Source: Methanobacteriaceae archaeon
GTDB lineage: Archaea; Methanobacteriota; Methanobacteria; Methanobacteriales; Methanobacteriaceae
Assembly: GCA_900769095.1 (NCBI GenBank)
Contig: CAAGFH010000077.1
Span: 1-7,879, forward strand
DNA length: 7,879 bases
Direction: 5' to 3'
Part shown: piece by piece, positions 1-6,852 of the stretch
Numbering within the stretch: the first letter of the stretch is position 1
How the letters are laid out: each line of letters opens with the position of its first letter
Program-made: the position numbers and the translations under genes
Notes under the pieces: generated by a model
What the model saw: only the letters and a program-made list of their open reading frames with translations
Told to the model about the DNA's origin: nothing
The model's database searches: none

Positions 1-5
1 GAAAA

Positions 6-9
6 GGAG
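6..9 (+). promoter_or_regulatory. Strong ribosome binding site (GGAG) upstream of the ATG at 16
   Basis: GGAG lies within a purine-rich AAAAGGAGA stretch, six bases before the ATG at 16. This is the spacing seen at other genes in the window, such as fae-hps with GGAGG and a seven-base gap. It indicates that translation begins at 16 and not at the TTG at 74, which has only a poorly spaced AGGA. It matters because the frame opened at 16 closes after 16 codons, while the long coiled-coil frame runs one base out of register. Confidence 0.7.
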
Positions 10-15
10 AAAAAT

Positions 16-66
16 ATGCAGGTAAACAGCTGCAGGTATTGTAAAAAAATATTCAAGAGAATATAA
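16..66 (+). CDS. Short 5' reading frame with a zinc-finger-like CxxC; probable detached N-terminus of the coiled-coil gene
   Basis: The ATG at 16 follows a good ribosome binding site and encodes 16 residues, MQVNSCRYCKKIFKRI, before TAA at 64-66. The peptide has C-x2-C-x3-F (C6, C9, F13), the first half of a zinc-finger or zinc-ribbon knuckle. Eight bases after the stop, the long coiled-coil frame at 74 begins in the next register. The residues read in that second register just before 74 (YSREYNRT) are open and lead smoothly into the basic N-terminus of the long protein. I infer that 16-66 and 74-838 were, or still are, one gene separated by a one-base shift, possibly at the A7 tract at 43-49. 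It could instead be a genuine leader peptide, or the shift could be a sequencing error. Confidence 0.5.
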   Translation: MQVNSCRYCKKIFKRI

Positions 67-73
67 CAGGACA

Positions 74-838
74 TTGAAGAATGGTGAAAAGAAGAAATAT
101 AAAACAGAACAAATTCAGATTACCGTTCCGAAAAATGAAGACATTTATACAAACAAAGAAGAAGTTCTAATTATCCCAAGTTCTGAAATTGAAGATTTTA
201 AAAGTAGAGAAGAAGAAAACGACTTTTTAAAAGCCGCTAATTATCTTTACGTTATGGAAGTAGAAAAATTAAATGAGGAAATAGATATGAATAAAAACTC
301 TACTTTGAAATATGAAAGTGAGATTGAAGAGTTAAAAAGTGAAATAGCTTCTTTAAAAACTATTGAAGAAGAAAATGTTGAACAAATCAAACAGGAAAAC
401 GAAGAAATTAAAGATAAACATACCAAATTGATTATCGAAAACGAAAACCTGAAAACCAAGTTCACCAACATGAAAACTGAACATGAAAACTTAAAGAGCA
501 AACATTCCAGAATTAAAGAAGAAAACGAACACCTCAAAAGCAAATGTTCTACTTTAAAAGATGAGCACACTTCAATTAAGGACAGTTATGATAAAGTTTC
601 AGTTAAATATGACCAGTTAAAACAGGAAAACCTCAACACTAAAACCAGTTATGCTGAAATTTTTGAAATCAACGAAGGCTTAGAAAAAGACTATGAAGAA
701 CTTCGTTTAGAATATAATGATCTAGTTGATAAAATAAATGAATTAGAAGAAGAATTATATAAAATTAGATCAGTTAAAAGTCACGATGAATACATCGCTA
801 ATAAAGTTAAAGAATTTATTTTAAAAAGTGGAGATTAA
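74..838 (+). CDS. Long coiled-coil protein of unknown function (possibly frameshifted at its 5' end)
   Basis: The frame gives 254 residues if started at TTG 74, the first usable start codon in frame. Residues 1-37 are basic then beta-like (TEQIQITVPK, VLIIPSSEIE). From about 38 to 235 the protein is almost continuously Glu/Lys/Asn-rich with heptad hydrophobics, as in a long parallel coiled coil. Residues 123-164 are three 14-residue repeats. The C-terminus (SHDEYIANKVKEFILKSGD) is a short amphipathic helix. No signal peptide or membrane segment is visible, so it is probably cytoplasmic, structural or scaffolding. The TTG has a poor ribosome binding site (AGGA only two bases away), while an ATG at 16 with good GGAG opens a CxxC peptide one frame off, so the true N-terminus is probably longer. 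The gene converges on the zinc-ribbon gene and overlaps it by four bases. I do not recognise the family. The long open frame is convincing; the start and function are uncertain. Confidence 0.75.
   Translation: MKNGEKKKYKTEQIQITVPKNEDIYTNKEEVLIIPSSEIEDFKSREEENDFLKAANYLYVMEVEKLNEEIDMNKNSTLKYESEIEELKSEIASLKTIEEENVEQIKQENEEIKDKHTKLIIENENLKTKFTNMKTEHENLKSKHSRIKEENEHLKSKCSTLKDEHTSIKDSYDKVSVKYDQLKQENLNTKTSYAEIFEINEGLEKDYEELRLEYNDLVDKINELEEELYKIRSVKSHDEYIANKVKEFILKSGD
440..565 (+). repeat. Three degenerate 42-base tandem repeats coding 14-residue coiled-coil units
   Basis: Units at 440-481, 482-523 and 524-565 encode NENLKTKFTNMKTE, HENLKSKHSRIKEE and NEHLKSKCSTLKDE. The common pattern is x-E-x-L-K-(S/T)-K at the start and K-x-E near the end. 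A fourth, much more divergent unit follows (566-607, HTSIKDSYDKVSVK). Fourteen residues equal two heptads, so repeat number changes the coiled-coil length without breaking its register. Similarity is visible in bases as well as residues (GAAAACCTG/GAAAACTTA/GAACACCTC), which suggests duplication and not only convergent heptad chemistry. Confidence 0.6.
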
Positions 839-1116
839 AGAGTTTTATAATCATCTTGAAACTCTGGATTCCATCTTTTAAGACTTGGAATAACCAAGGC
901 TGTAATACCGGTTGCTTGTGTTTCAGGCAATCTCGGATTTTTTTCCATCATTTCTAATGTTTTTCTTGTTATCATTTCAGAAAGAGTTATATCTGGCTCT
1001 GTAAATTCACCATTCTGATAACAATCTATACAATAATCTGAATTTAAACTACCATCCTTATTTGTACCATAATCTTCTTTTACAATTGGTCTACCACAAG
1101 AATTACAAAATACCAT
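835..1116 (-). CDS. Small zinc-ribbon protein (putative zinc ribbon domain, PF12674-like)
   Basis: This 93-residue protein has two CxxC knuckles, C4-N-S-C7 and C29-I-D-C32, enough to bind one zinc. Between and after them are the signatures I associate with the 'putative zinc ribbon' family: GRPI, GTNKDGSLNSDYC, CYQNGEFTEPDITLSEM and a late IPSLKRW. The family occurs widely in bacteria and archaea as small stand-alone proteins; the molecular role is unknown to me, with nucleic-acid or protein binding possible. I chose the ATG at 1116, not the GTG nine bases upstream, because GGAG sits eight bases before this ATG and overlaps the GTG itself. It lies just downstream of the fae-hps terminator in the same direction, so some read-through expression is possible. 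Its stop codon shares the TTAA at 835-838 with the convergent coiled-coil gene. Confidence 0.85.
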   Translation of the reverse strand: MVFCNSCGRPIVKEDYGTNKDGSLNSDYCIDCYQNGEFTEPDITLSEMITRKTLEMMEKNPRLPETQATGITALVIPSLKRWNPEFQDDYKTL

Positions 1117-1124
1117 AATATACA

Positions 1125-1128
1125 CTCC
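1125..1128 (-). promoter_or_regulatory. Ribosome binding site deciding the zinc-ribbon start
   Basis: On the minus strand GGAG reads eight bases before ATG 1116. It covers the first base of the alternative GTG start (1125-1123), which makes that GTG an unlikely initiation site. The site directly follows the T8 tract of the upstream terminator, so the leader of this gene is very short if it has its own promoter. Confidence 0.6.
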
Positions 1129-1131
1129 ATT

Positions 1132-1169
1132 AAAAAAAATAGGGGTAAATTAGAAAAAATCTAATTTAC
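1132..1169 (-). terminator. Hairpin plus T8 terminator of fae-hps
   Basis: Bases 1145-1154 (GTAAATTAGA) and 1160-1169 (TCTAATTTAC) are a perfect ten-base inverted repeat with a five-base loop. It begins at the last base of the fae-hps stop codon. On the minus strand the stem is followed by CCCCTA and then eight T residues (1139-1132). Archaeal RNA polymerase mainly needs the T-rich tract; a hairpin in front of it resembles a bacterial intrinsic terminator. The stem is mostly A-T, so it is weak as a structure, but its exact placement after the stop supports the call. Confidence 0.65.
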
Positions 1170-2419
1170 TAGTCGTCTTTCACTTCAATATTTTCATCTT
1201 CATCCATAGCAAGTCTCATGTTGTCTGGATCTGGTTCGAAGTGTTCTAAGAAGTCTTGTGCAGCTCTTCTTACATCTCTAGAACCAATGATGTATCTACC
1301 TGCGATGATGATATTTGCACCTTTTTCGATAGCTTCTTCTGCGTTGTTAGGTCTAATACCACCTGCAACAGCAACAAGACCTTTGTCACCGAGTAATGCT
1401 TTAATATCTTTAATGTTACCCCATTCAGTCATATCACTGGTGTCTTCACCGTGTTCTGCTCTGTAGGTTTCCATATCAACATTTCTGTGTAATAAAACAA
1501 TATCTGGTTTTAAGTCTTCAGGAAGTTTAGCTAATTTTTCTTCGAATCCAGCAACGTTCATCATATCTAAGATGGAATAGATACCTTGTTTTTGGGTTTC
1601 GTGAATAGCTTTAGCAATGGATTCAACAGTACCGAGACCAGAAATAGCAACTGCATCAGCAGTTTCATCTGCTGCCATTTTAACTTCTACACGACCAACA
1701 TCTAAAGTTTTTAAGTCAGCAATAATGAATGCGTCAGGACGTAATGCTCTGATTTTACCGATAATTCCAACACCGAATTTTTTAACGAGTGGAGTTCCAG
1801 CTTCGAGTAAGATTCTGTCGTTGTCTGGTAAATCGTTAATGATTCTTTCCATAGCAGCTTCATTATCTAAGTCAAGTGCAACTTGTAAGTATGGTGGTGA
1901 CCAAAGTTTTTTGACTTTGAATCCCATAATTGGGTGAGTTCCACGGTCTTTTTCTGCTAAAACTTTTTCAATTGATGGATAGTCAGACATAGCTCTTCTA
2001 ATAGCTAATTTAGTAGCTCCGTAGTTGTATTGATAAATTTTTCTGTAATCTTTAGCAGATGGATCAATGAATACACTTACGTTAATTACAATATCTTCAA
2101 CAATTTCTTTTGGAATGTATCCATCTTCTACTGCATCAGCTACTGCTCTTGCAACAGCAGTTTGTGCAGGTCCAAATACTTTATTAGCATCGTCTAAATC
2201 ACCAACAGTTACTTTAGGAATAATTAAAGTAGCTGGTTTGGTCATTAAATTAGGTCTAATTACGCTTGTTAAAGGAGTATGTCCTACAGATAAGTTTGAT
2301 AAACCATTAGCGAAAGCTTGACCAACAGGGCCAAATTTGTCACCAATTAATAAATCAATGTGTGCTAATTCAGGGCCATCTCCAATGAGAGCTTCTCCTA
2401 TTTTATACATTGGGTCCAT
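1169..2419 (-). CDS. fae-hps: Bifunctional tetrahydromethanopterin hydro-lyase (Fae) / 3-hexulose-6-phosphate synthase (Hps)
   Basis: The 416-residue protein joins two enzymes. The N-terminal part (about 1-162) is formaldehyde-activating enzyme, which condenses formaldehyde with tetrahydromethanopterin; it has [20 protein letters not shown] with the expected catalytic His at residue 20. The C-terminal part (about 175-395) is hexulose-phosphate synthase of the OMP-decarboxylase superfamily: ALDLD (D183), E206, the D235-x-K237-x2-D240 motif, H311/R312, and phosphate-binding GGIRPNN and AGRYIIGS. Known family biology: in archaea without an oxidative pentose phosphate route, Hps runs toward ribulose 5-phosphate plus formaldehyde, and Fae traps the formaldehyde as methylene-H4MPT. 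The acidic tail (397-416) lies beyond the Hps fold. The ATG at 2419 is preceded by GGAGG with a seven-base gap, so it is preferred over M4. The gene follows thrS in the same direction after 52 bases. Confidence 0.95.
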   Translation of the reverse strand: MDPMYKIGEALIGDGPELAHIDLLIGDKFGPVGQAFANGLSNLSVGHTPLTSVIRPNLMTKPATLIIPKVTVGDLDDANKVFGPAQTAVARAVADAVEDGYIPKEIVEDIVINVSVFIDPSAKDYRKIYQYNYGATKLAIRRAMSDYPSIEKVLAEKDRGTHPIMGFKVKKLWSPPYLQVALDLDNEAAMERIINDLPDNDRILLEAGTPLVKKFGVGIIGKIRALRPDAFIIADLKTLDVGRVEVKMAADETADAVAISGLGTVESIAKAIHETQKQGIYSILDMMNVAGFEEKLAKLPEDLKPDIVLLHRNVDMETYRAEHGEDTSDMTEWGNIKDIKALLGDKGLVAVAGGIRPNNAEEAIEKGANIIIAGRYIIGSRDVRRAAQDFLEHFEPDPDNMRLAMDEDENIEVKDD

Positions 2420-2426
2420 TAAATTT

Positions 2427-2431
2427 CCTCC
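2427..2431 (-). promoter_or_regulatory. Ribosome binding site of fae-hps
   Basis: GGAGG on the minus strand lies seven bases before ATG 2419. It is the strongest Shine-Dalgarno sequence in the window together with that of the polymerase gene. It favours the first Met over the second (M4), as expected for a highly expressed metabolic enzyme. Confidence 0.7.
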
Positions 2432-2450
2432 ATATAATAGTATTAGTTTA

Positions 2451-2458
2451 TTTATAAA
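2451..2458 (-). promoter_or_regulatory. Candidate TATA box for fae-hps
   Basis: TTTATAAA lies in the 52-base gap between the thrS stop and the fae-hps start. A start about 25 bases downstream would fall near 2430, giving a leader of roughly ten bases that barely covers the ribosome binding site. The motif is palindromic in an AT-rich spacer and may be chance; the gene may simply be co-transcribed with thrS. Confidence 0.35.
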
Positions 2459-2471
2459 TATAATTAATTAT

Positions 2472-4298
2472 TTATTGGAAGTTAATCCTTCTTGAGATAT
2501 CTTTAGGTAAAGGTAATCTTCTGAAAGGTTTTCCTTCACATTTTTCGTTAACTTCAGCAATTAATTCATCAACAGTCATGTCGACTTTTTCACCAGTTTC
2601 ACGTACGGTTACTTGGAATTTACCGGATTCAACTTCTTTATCTCCAACGACGAAAATGTATGGGATCCATTCTTTGGATGCATTTCTGATTTTTTTACCT
2701 ACACTTTCATCCCTATCATCAATATCTACACGAATGTTTGAAGCTTTGATTTTTTCATATAATTCTTCTGCAAATTCTTTGTGAGATTCACCGACAGTTA
2801 AAATTCTAGCTTGGATTGGACTTAACCAAGTAGGTAACATTGGAGATTTCTCATTTAATTCAATTGCAGTTTTTTCAAGCATTGCACATAAAACTCTTTC
2901 AATACTTCCGGTTGGAGAACAATGTAAGATAGTTGGATTATGTTGCTCGCCGTCTTCACCTAAGTAAGAAATACCGAATCTTTTACCACTTTCAACATCA
3001 ATTTGAACAGTTGGGTTTTCAATTGGACGACCTAACGCATCAATGTTAGCTAAGTCGATTTTACATACCCAATAGTGGTGTCTTTCAGGTAAAACTTCAA
3101 GTAAAATAGGTTTACCGAATTTTTCAGCAATTTCATACATCCATTCTTCGTTTTCTTCAAAGAAGTCTTGGGTTGCTCTGAAAATTACTTCAAAGTCTAA
3201 TTCTAAGTCTTTACCGGTTTGCATACACATGTCAGTTTGATTTGAGAATTCTTCAAGAGATGCTGGAACATCTGCACAGAAAGAGTGGAAATCAGGCATG
3301 GTGAATGCTCTTAATCTTTTAAGACCTACAACTTCTCCTTTTTTCTCGAAACGGAAACTGTAAGTGGATAATTCATAAACTTTAGCTGGTAAGTTTTTCC
3401 AGGTTAAGTATGAATCAGCCATTGTTCTGAATGCACCGAAACAGCATGCAAATCTGAGCATTAAGTTCTTTTTGGTGTCAGTTCTGTATTGTCTTTCACC
3501 AAATTTGTATGCATGTTGATATATTGCTTCATTATCTAAATCGTAGAAAATTGGAGTTTCAATTGGCATTGCTCCATTATCTACTGTGAGGTTGTAAACA
3601 TAATCTGCAAGTAAATCTCTTATTAATCTACCTTTTGGATACCATCTGAGGTTTCCAACATCAGAAGCAGGTTCATAATCACAAATTTCTTTTTCTCTCA
3701 TTAATTTAACGTGAGGAGGTTCTCCTTCATCGGATGCGCCTTGACCTAATTCATAATCAACGAGTTGTTTGAAAGCCTTATTGTTGAATTCAAAGTCTTC
3801 AATTTGAGTGATTTTGTTACCTTCAAGGATTTGCCATTTGGAAGGTTTTCTTTCTACTTTTGCTTCATCTGCATTGTCTGCAGTGATAGTTCTTGAAAGT
3901 TCACTTAATGGGTGACCTTTACAGGAAATTTCAAATGCTTTATACCATCCGAAAGGTACTCTTTTTACATTAAAGTCTTCAGCAAGTAAAGCTTCCTCTG
4001 CATCTTTTAAGATTTGTACAGCAACTTTTGGAGAGCTTAATGAAGAAGATAAGTGAGCATAAGGATATAATACGATATTTTCAGCTTTAACTTGATCATT
4101 AGTTTTTTTAACTTCACTGACTAAATTTTTAACAATACCTTCTGGATTATTTTCATCATCTTTTTCAACAGCTGTAAATACTACTAAAGAGTCATCGAAG
4201 GAACCTTCTTTTTTAGCTTCTTCAATATCTTCAGCTACAGGTGTTTTATTTTTTACATTATAATTTAAATAATCAGAATGAATTAATAAAATTCTCAT
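2472..4298 (-). CDS. thrS: Threonyl-tRNA synthetase, archaeal type
   Basis: This cytoplasmic enzyme charges tRNA-Thr with threonine using ATP. Its 608 residues are normal length for the archaeal form. Residues 1 to about 140 ([10 protein letters not shown], then LYPYAHLSS) are the archaeal editing domain, related to D-aminoacyl-tRNA deacylase, which removes mischarged serine. The class II core spans about 200-485: motif 1 near P245 (AMPIETP), motif 2 with R316 (YSFRFE), and motif 3 GSIERV with R468. Likely zinc ligands, which also select threonine, are C286 (FACCFG), H338 (DFHSFC) and H459 (ILHCSPTGS). The anticodon-binding domain covers about 490-608. The start at 4298 has GGTGG four bases upstream. 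The gene is divergent from cfbB and is followed by fae-hps, probably forming a two-gene transcription unit. No key residue appears to be missing. Confidence 0.97.
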   Translation of the reverse strand: MRILLIHSDYLNYNVKNKTPVAEDIEEAKKEGSFDDSLVVFTAVEKDDENNPEGIVKNLVSEVKKTNDQVKAENIVLYPYAHLSSSLSSPKVAVQILKDAEEALLAEDFNVKRVPFGWYKAFEISCKGHPLSELSRTITADNADEAKVERKPSKWQILEGNKITQIEDFEFNNKAFKQLVDYELGQGASDEGEPPHVKLMREKEICDYEPASDVGNLRWYPKGRLIRDLLADYVYNLTVDNGAMPIETPIFYDLDNEAIYQHAYKFGERQYRTDTKKNLMLRFACCFGAFRTMADSYLTWKNLPAKVYELSTYSFRFEKKGEVVGLKRLRAFTMPDFHSFCADVPASLEEFSNQTDMCMQTGKDLELDFEVIFRATQDFFEENEEWMYEIAEKFGKPILLEVLPERHHYWVCKIDLANIDALGRPIENPTVQIDVESGKRFGISYLGEDGEQHNPTILHCSPTGSIERVLCAMLEKTAIELNEKSPMLPTWLSPIQARILTVGESHKEFAEELYEKIKASNIRVDIDDRDESVGKKIRNASKEWIPYIFVVGDKEVESGKFQVTVRETGEKVDMTVDELIAEVNEKCEGKPFRRLPLPKDISRRINFQ

Positions 4299-4339
4299 TT
4301 TACCACCATATATTATGATTTAAGTTTTATTTTTAATAT

Positions 4340-4347
4340 TATATAAA
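4340..4347 (-). promoter_or_regulatory. TATA box of thrS
   Basis: TTTATATA on the minus strand matches the consensus archaeal TATA box. A transcription start about 25 bases downstream falls near 4318, giving a leader of about 20 bases containing the GGTGG ribosome binding site (4303-4307). It lies in the 127-base divergent region 4299-4425, which otherwise holds only the opposing cfbB promoter; no gene or RNA is seen there, and no T-box-like leader would fit. Confidence 0.6.
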
Positions 4348-4392
4348 AATAGCTAATCATGAAAATTTACAAACCCCAAATCTAAAAGACAA

Positions 4393-4403
4393 TATTAATA
4401 AAA
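4393..4403 (+). promoter_or_regulatory. TATA box of cfbB, placed for a leaderless mRNA
   Basis: TATTAATAAAA is preceded by the purine-rich AAAAGAC, which could serve as a TFB recognition element. Its centre is about 29 bases before the ATG at 4426, the usual TATA-to-start distance, so transcription would begin at or just before the ATG. The bases before the ATG (CATATTACTTAAC) contain no Shine-Dalgarno sequence, which fits a leaderless message. Confidence 0.5.
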
Positions 4404-4425
4404 TACCCAAAACATATTACTTAAC

Positions 4426-5781
4426 ATGAGAATTATTTTAGCAGGAACCGGAAGTGCAGTTGGAAAAACAACTATATCTACTGGAATAATGAAAGCATTA
4501 AGTGAAAAATACAATGTTCAGCCATTTAAGGTTGGACCGGACTATATAGACCCGTCATACCACACATTAGCTACAGGTAATGTCTCAAGAAACCTTGATT
4601 CCTTTTTTATGAAAGAAGGGCAAGTCAGAGACTCCTATCTTAAAGGAATGAAAGGAAAAGACATAGCTATTATTGAAGGTGTTAGAGGATTATATGAGGG
4701 AATTGATTCTGTAAACGATATTGGAAGTACCGCGTCAATTGCAAAATCCCTTAATGCACCAGTAATCTTAATTATCAATTCCAGAAGTTTAGTTAAAAGT
4801 GCAGCAGCTATTGTTTTAGGTTTTAAGGCATTAGATCCTGAAATTAATATTGCTGGAGTTATTTTAAACAAAGTTAAAAATAAAGCACACTACGAAAAAA
4901 CCAAAAGATCAATTGAAGAAATAACCAAAGTCGAAGTTATTGGCGGAATTGTTCGTGACAACAACATTTCAATTGAACAAAGACATTTAGGTCTTGTTCC
5001 TGCTCGTGAGAGAGAAAATTCACTTAAATTCATTGACCTATGGTCTGAAGTTATTAAAAATTCCATTGATTTGGACAGATTAGTTGAAATTGCAAAAACA
5101 GCTCCAAAAATCACTTCCGATATTACTCCAATTTGGAATAAATTAAATAAACAGCCTGTTAAAATAGGAGTTGCTTATGATGAAGTATTCAATTTCTATT
5201 ATAAAGAAAATATTGAATCTCTAGAAGCAAACAATGCTAAAATAGAATATTTCTCACCATTAAACGATGAAGAATTGCCTGATGTTGACGGATTGTATAT
5301 TGGTGGAGGATACCCAGAACTATTTTCCAAAGAACTTAATGCAAATCAAAATATGCTATCACAAATCAAGAACTTCCACTTAGAAGATAGACCTATCTTT
5401 GCTGAATGTGGTGGTTTAATGTATCTTATGAATTCTATTCACGAAGATAAAATGGTAAATGTATATCCATACAAGTCTATTTTAACAGATAGAGTACAGG
5501 CACTAAAATATACCATTGCAGAAGTTACTCAGGATAACATTATTTCCAAAAAAGGTGAAAAATTCCACGGACATGAATTCCACTATTCAAAAGTTCTTGT
5601 TGATAAAAACAACATTGAAAATGATTTGGCATTCAATATATTAAGAGGAAAAGGTTCCTATAATAATCAGGACGGATTTATGAAAAGAAATACACTTGCA
5701 AGTTATGTCCACACCCACGTAGCAGCAATGCCTAACTTCGGTGGAAACCTATGTATTTCATCATTGGAACTTGGAGGATAA
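4426..5781 (+). CDS. cfbB: Ni-sirohydrochlorin / cobyrinate a,c-diamide synthase (CfbB/CbiA family)
   Basis: This glutamine- and ATP-dependent amidotransferase amidates the a and c acetate side chains of a tetrapyrrole. In methanogens CfbB acts on Ni-sirohydrochlorin in coenzyme F430 synthesis; CbiA acts on cobyrinate in B12 synthesis. The 451 residues match the family length. Residues 1 to about 190 are the synthetase domain with P-loop [10 protein letters not shown] (7-16), [12 protein letters not shown] (35-46) and EGVRGLYEG (84-92). Residues about 246-451 are a class I glutamine amidotransferase domain with GGGYPE, nucleophile C328 in FAECGG, FHGHEF (380-385), and catalytic His in YVHTHVA (429 or 431). 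The start is the only reasonable one and has no ribosome binding site, suggesting a leaderless mRNA. A membrane-protein gene follows after one base. Choosing CfbB over CbiA rests on the methanogen setting; sequence alone does not separate them here. Confidence 0.88.
   Translation: MRIILAGTGSAVGKTTISTGIMKALSEKYNVQPFKVGPDYIDPSYHTLATGNVSRNLDSFFMKEGQVRDSYLKGMKGKDIAIIEGVRGLYEGIDSVNDIGSTASIAKSLNAPVILIINSRSLVKSAAAIVLGFKALDPEINIAGVILNKVKNKAHYEKTKRSIEEITKVEVIGGIVRDNNISIEQRHLGLVPARERENSLKFIDLWSEVIKNSIDLDRLVEIAKTAPKITSDITPIWNKLNKQPVKIGVAYDEVFNFYYKENIESLEANNAKIEYFSPLNDEELPDVDGLYIGGGYPELFSKELNANQNMLSQIKNFHLEDRPIFAECGGLMYLMNSIHEDKMVNVYPYKSILTDRVQALKYTIAEVTQDNIISKKGEKFHGHEFHYSKVLVDKNNIENDLAFNILRGKGSYNNQDGFMKRNTLASYVHTHVAAMPNFGGNLCISSLELGG
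5773..5777 (+). promoter_or_regulatory. Ribosome binding site inside the end of cfbB
   Basis: GGAGG is formed by the last two glycine codons of cfbB and lies five bases before ATG 5783. It marks that ATG as the true start of the next gene, although the frame stays open back to an ATG at 5741 within cfbB. The arrangement implies co-transcription and probably translational coupling. Confidence 0.75.
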
Positions 5782-5782
5782 A

Positions 5783-6844
5783 ATGAATCTTAAAAAAATT
5801 GATTTTTTTAACCCATTGATAATAGTAGTTGCAATCCTTGTCTTTTTGGCAATGGGTTATATTGGATCATTTGACTACCGCTTTGAAGACCCTCTCAAAC
5901 CAAGTGTCTTTATTGTAATAATATTAGCATGTATAGTCTTTGGGACTACTTTTTTACTTACAAATCGCAAAGTCAGTGTTGAGAAAACAAAAAAAATTGA
6001 TATTCTATCTGAAAAGTTATTGGTAGGATTAGTTATAGTTGCATTAATTTTACAAGCTGCAAATTTAGTTTTAATGGGAGGAATACCTCTTTTTAACAGT
6101 GTTTTAAAGTCAAATGCAACAACAAACATCTGGAGAATTGCATACCCACTATTTTTAATAATGATAAATGTGCTTCTTGCAAAATACTATGATAAAAAAT
6201 ATCTAATTTTAGTTGCACTTGGAGCATTAATATTTGGTCTTAACGGATATAGAACATCTGTTTTAGGAATTTTAGGAAGCTGCTTTATTACACTTTATTA
6301 TTTAAATAAAATATCTAGAAAAATGGGAATTTTATTTGTTATAGTAATCACAGCAGGTATTATGGCAATCGGATATATTGCATCACAATCCATTGCAAAT
6401 CAGCACTGGACATTAAATCCTGCTCAATTGGTATTCTACAGAGCAGCATTTACATTGGAAGTCTTTGAAAAAATAATTCCACTTGCAGGAACAACACACG
6501 GACATATTCTAAGTATGATTTTTAGTTCCGGAAGTCCTAGAACATTTATTGGAGAATATGTACTACACTACACAGTTTGTCTTACTTCAACATTATTCGG
6601 ACCTGTAACACTTGATTTTGGACTAATAGGTCTTGCAATTCAAATGGCATTTATGGGAGTGTTCTTTGGTATAATTTACAAACTAAAAGAAGGAATAGGA
6701 GTTGGAATTTACTCCATTATTTTAACACACACATTAATTTGGATAGAAACTGGACCAACCGACATTATGGTTTGGTTTTTATATTTACTTGGATTAATAT
6801 TGATAATAATTAATTATAATTATATTAAATTAAACAAAAATTAA
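5783..6844 (+). CDS. Polytopic membrane protein, putative oligosaccharide repeat-unit polymerase
   Basis: The 353-residue protein is highly hydrophobic, with roughly nine or ten membrane helices (about 11-29, 41-60, 78-97, 118-134, 139-153, 157-174, 180-200, 275-299, 305-320, 327-346). A less hydrophobic segment of about 202-262, with conserved-looking FYRAAFTLEVFE and SGSPRTFIGEY, may be the main extracytoplasmic loop. GGIPLF (99-104), the central GYRTSVLG (155-162) and the overall topology resemble archaeal putative O-antigen/oligosaccharide repeat-unit polymerases (PF01901/Wzy-like), which join lipid-linked sugar repeats outside the membrane. The substrate is unknown, and I see no glycosyltransferases nearby. 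I start at 5783 because GGAGG is five bases upstream and the longer in-frame start lies deep in cfbB. It is one base after cfbB, and the last 15 bases overlap the convergent nuclease-like gene. The family assignment is moderate; membrane location is secure. Confidence 0.7.
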   Translation: MNLKKIDFFNPLIIVVAILVFLAMGYIGSFDYRFEDPLKPSVFIVIILACIVFGTTFLLTNRKVSVEKTKKIDILSEKLLVGLVIVALILQAANLVLMGGIPLFNSVLKSNATTNIWRIAYPLFLIMINVLLAKYYDKKYLILVALGALIFGLNGYRTSVLGILGSCFITLYYLNKISRKMGILFVIVITAGIMAIGYIASQSIANQHWTLNPAQLVFYRAAFTLEVFEKIIPLAGTTHGHILSMIFSSGSPRTFIGEYVLHYTVCLTSTLFGPVTLDFGLIGLAIQMAFMGVFFGIIYKLKEGIGVGIYSIILTHTLIWIETGPTDIMVWFLYLLGLILIIINYNYIKLNKN

Positions 6845-6852
6845 TATAATTA
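6817..6852. terminator. Candidate bidirectional terminator at a convergent gene overlap
   Basis: TAATTATATTAA (6817-6828) and TTAATATAATTA (6841-6852) are a perfect 12-base inverted repeat around a 12-base loop. It spans both stop codons of the convergent genes ending at 6844 (+) and 6830 (-). The loop carries a run of five A on +, read as five T on -, so the minus-strand signal is the better one. All stem pairs are A-T in a low-complexity region, so chance is a real alternative. Confidence 0.35.

Noticed and set aside
247..570. Minus-strand open frame of 107 codons inside the coiled-coil gene
   Set aside because: Its Ser/Phe/Leu-rich composition is the antisense image of Glu/Lys/Asn codons; it has no ribosome binding site and no recognisable domain.
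1218..2321. Plus-strand open frames opposite fae-hps (1218-1466, 1617-1937, 2067-2321)
   Set aside because: All lie antisense to a clearly identified enzyme gene, are Ser/Ala/Ile-rich shadows, and lack translation signals.
2420..2471. A riboswitch or attenuator between thrS and fae-hps
   Set aside because: The 52-base spacer is nearly all A/T with no convincing stem; it is too short for a known riboswitch class.
4299..4440. Both divergent genes begin with ATGAGAATT, hinting at a long inverted duplication
   Set aside because: The match covers only the first codons (Met-Arg-Ile) of two unrelated proteins that both start with a beta strand; the flanking bases do not match.
5741..5782. A 14-residue N-terminal extension of the membrane protein starting at ATG 5741
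   Set aside because: It lies within the cfbB amidotransferase domain, has no ribosome binding site, and the ATG at 5783 has GGAGG at an ideal distance.
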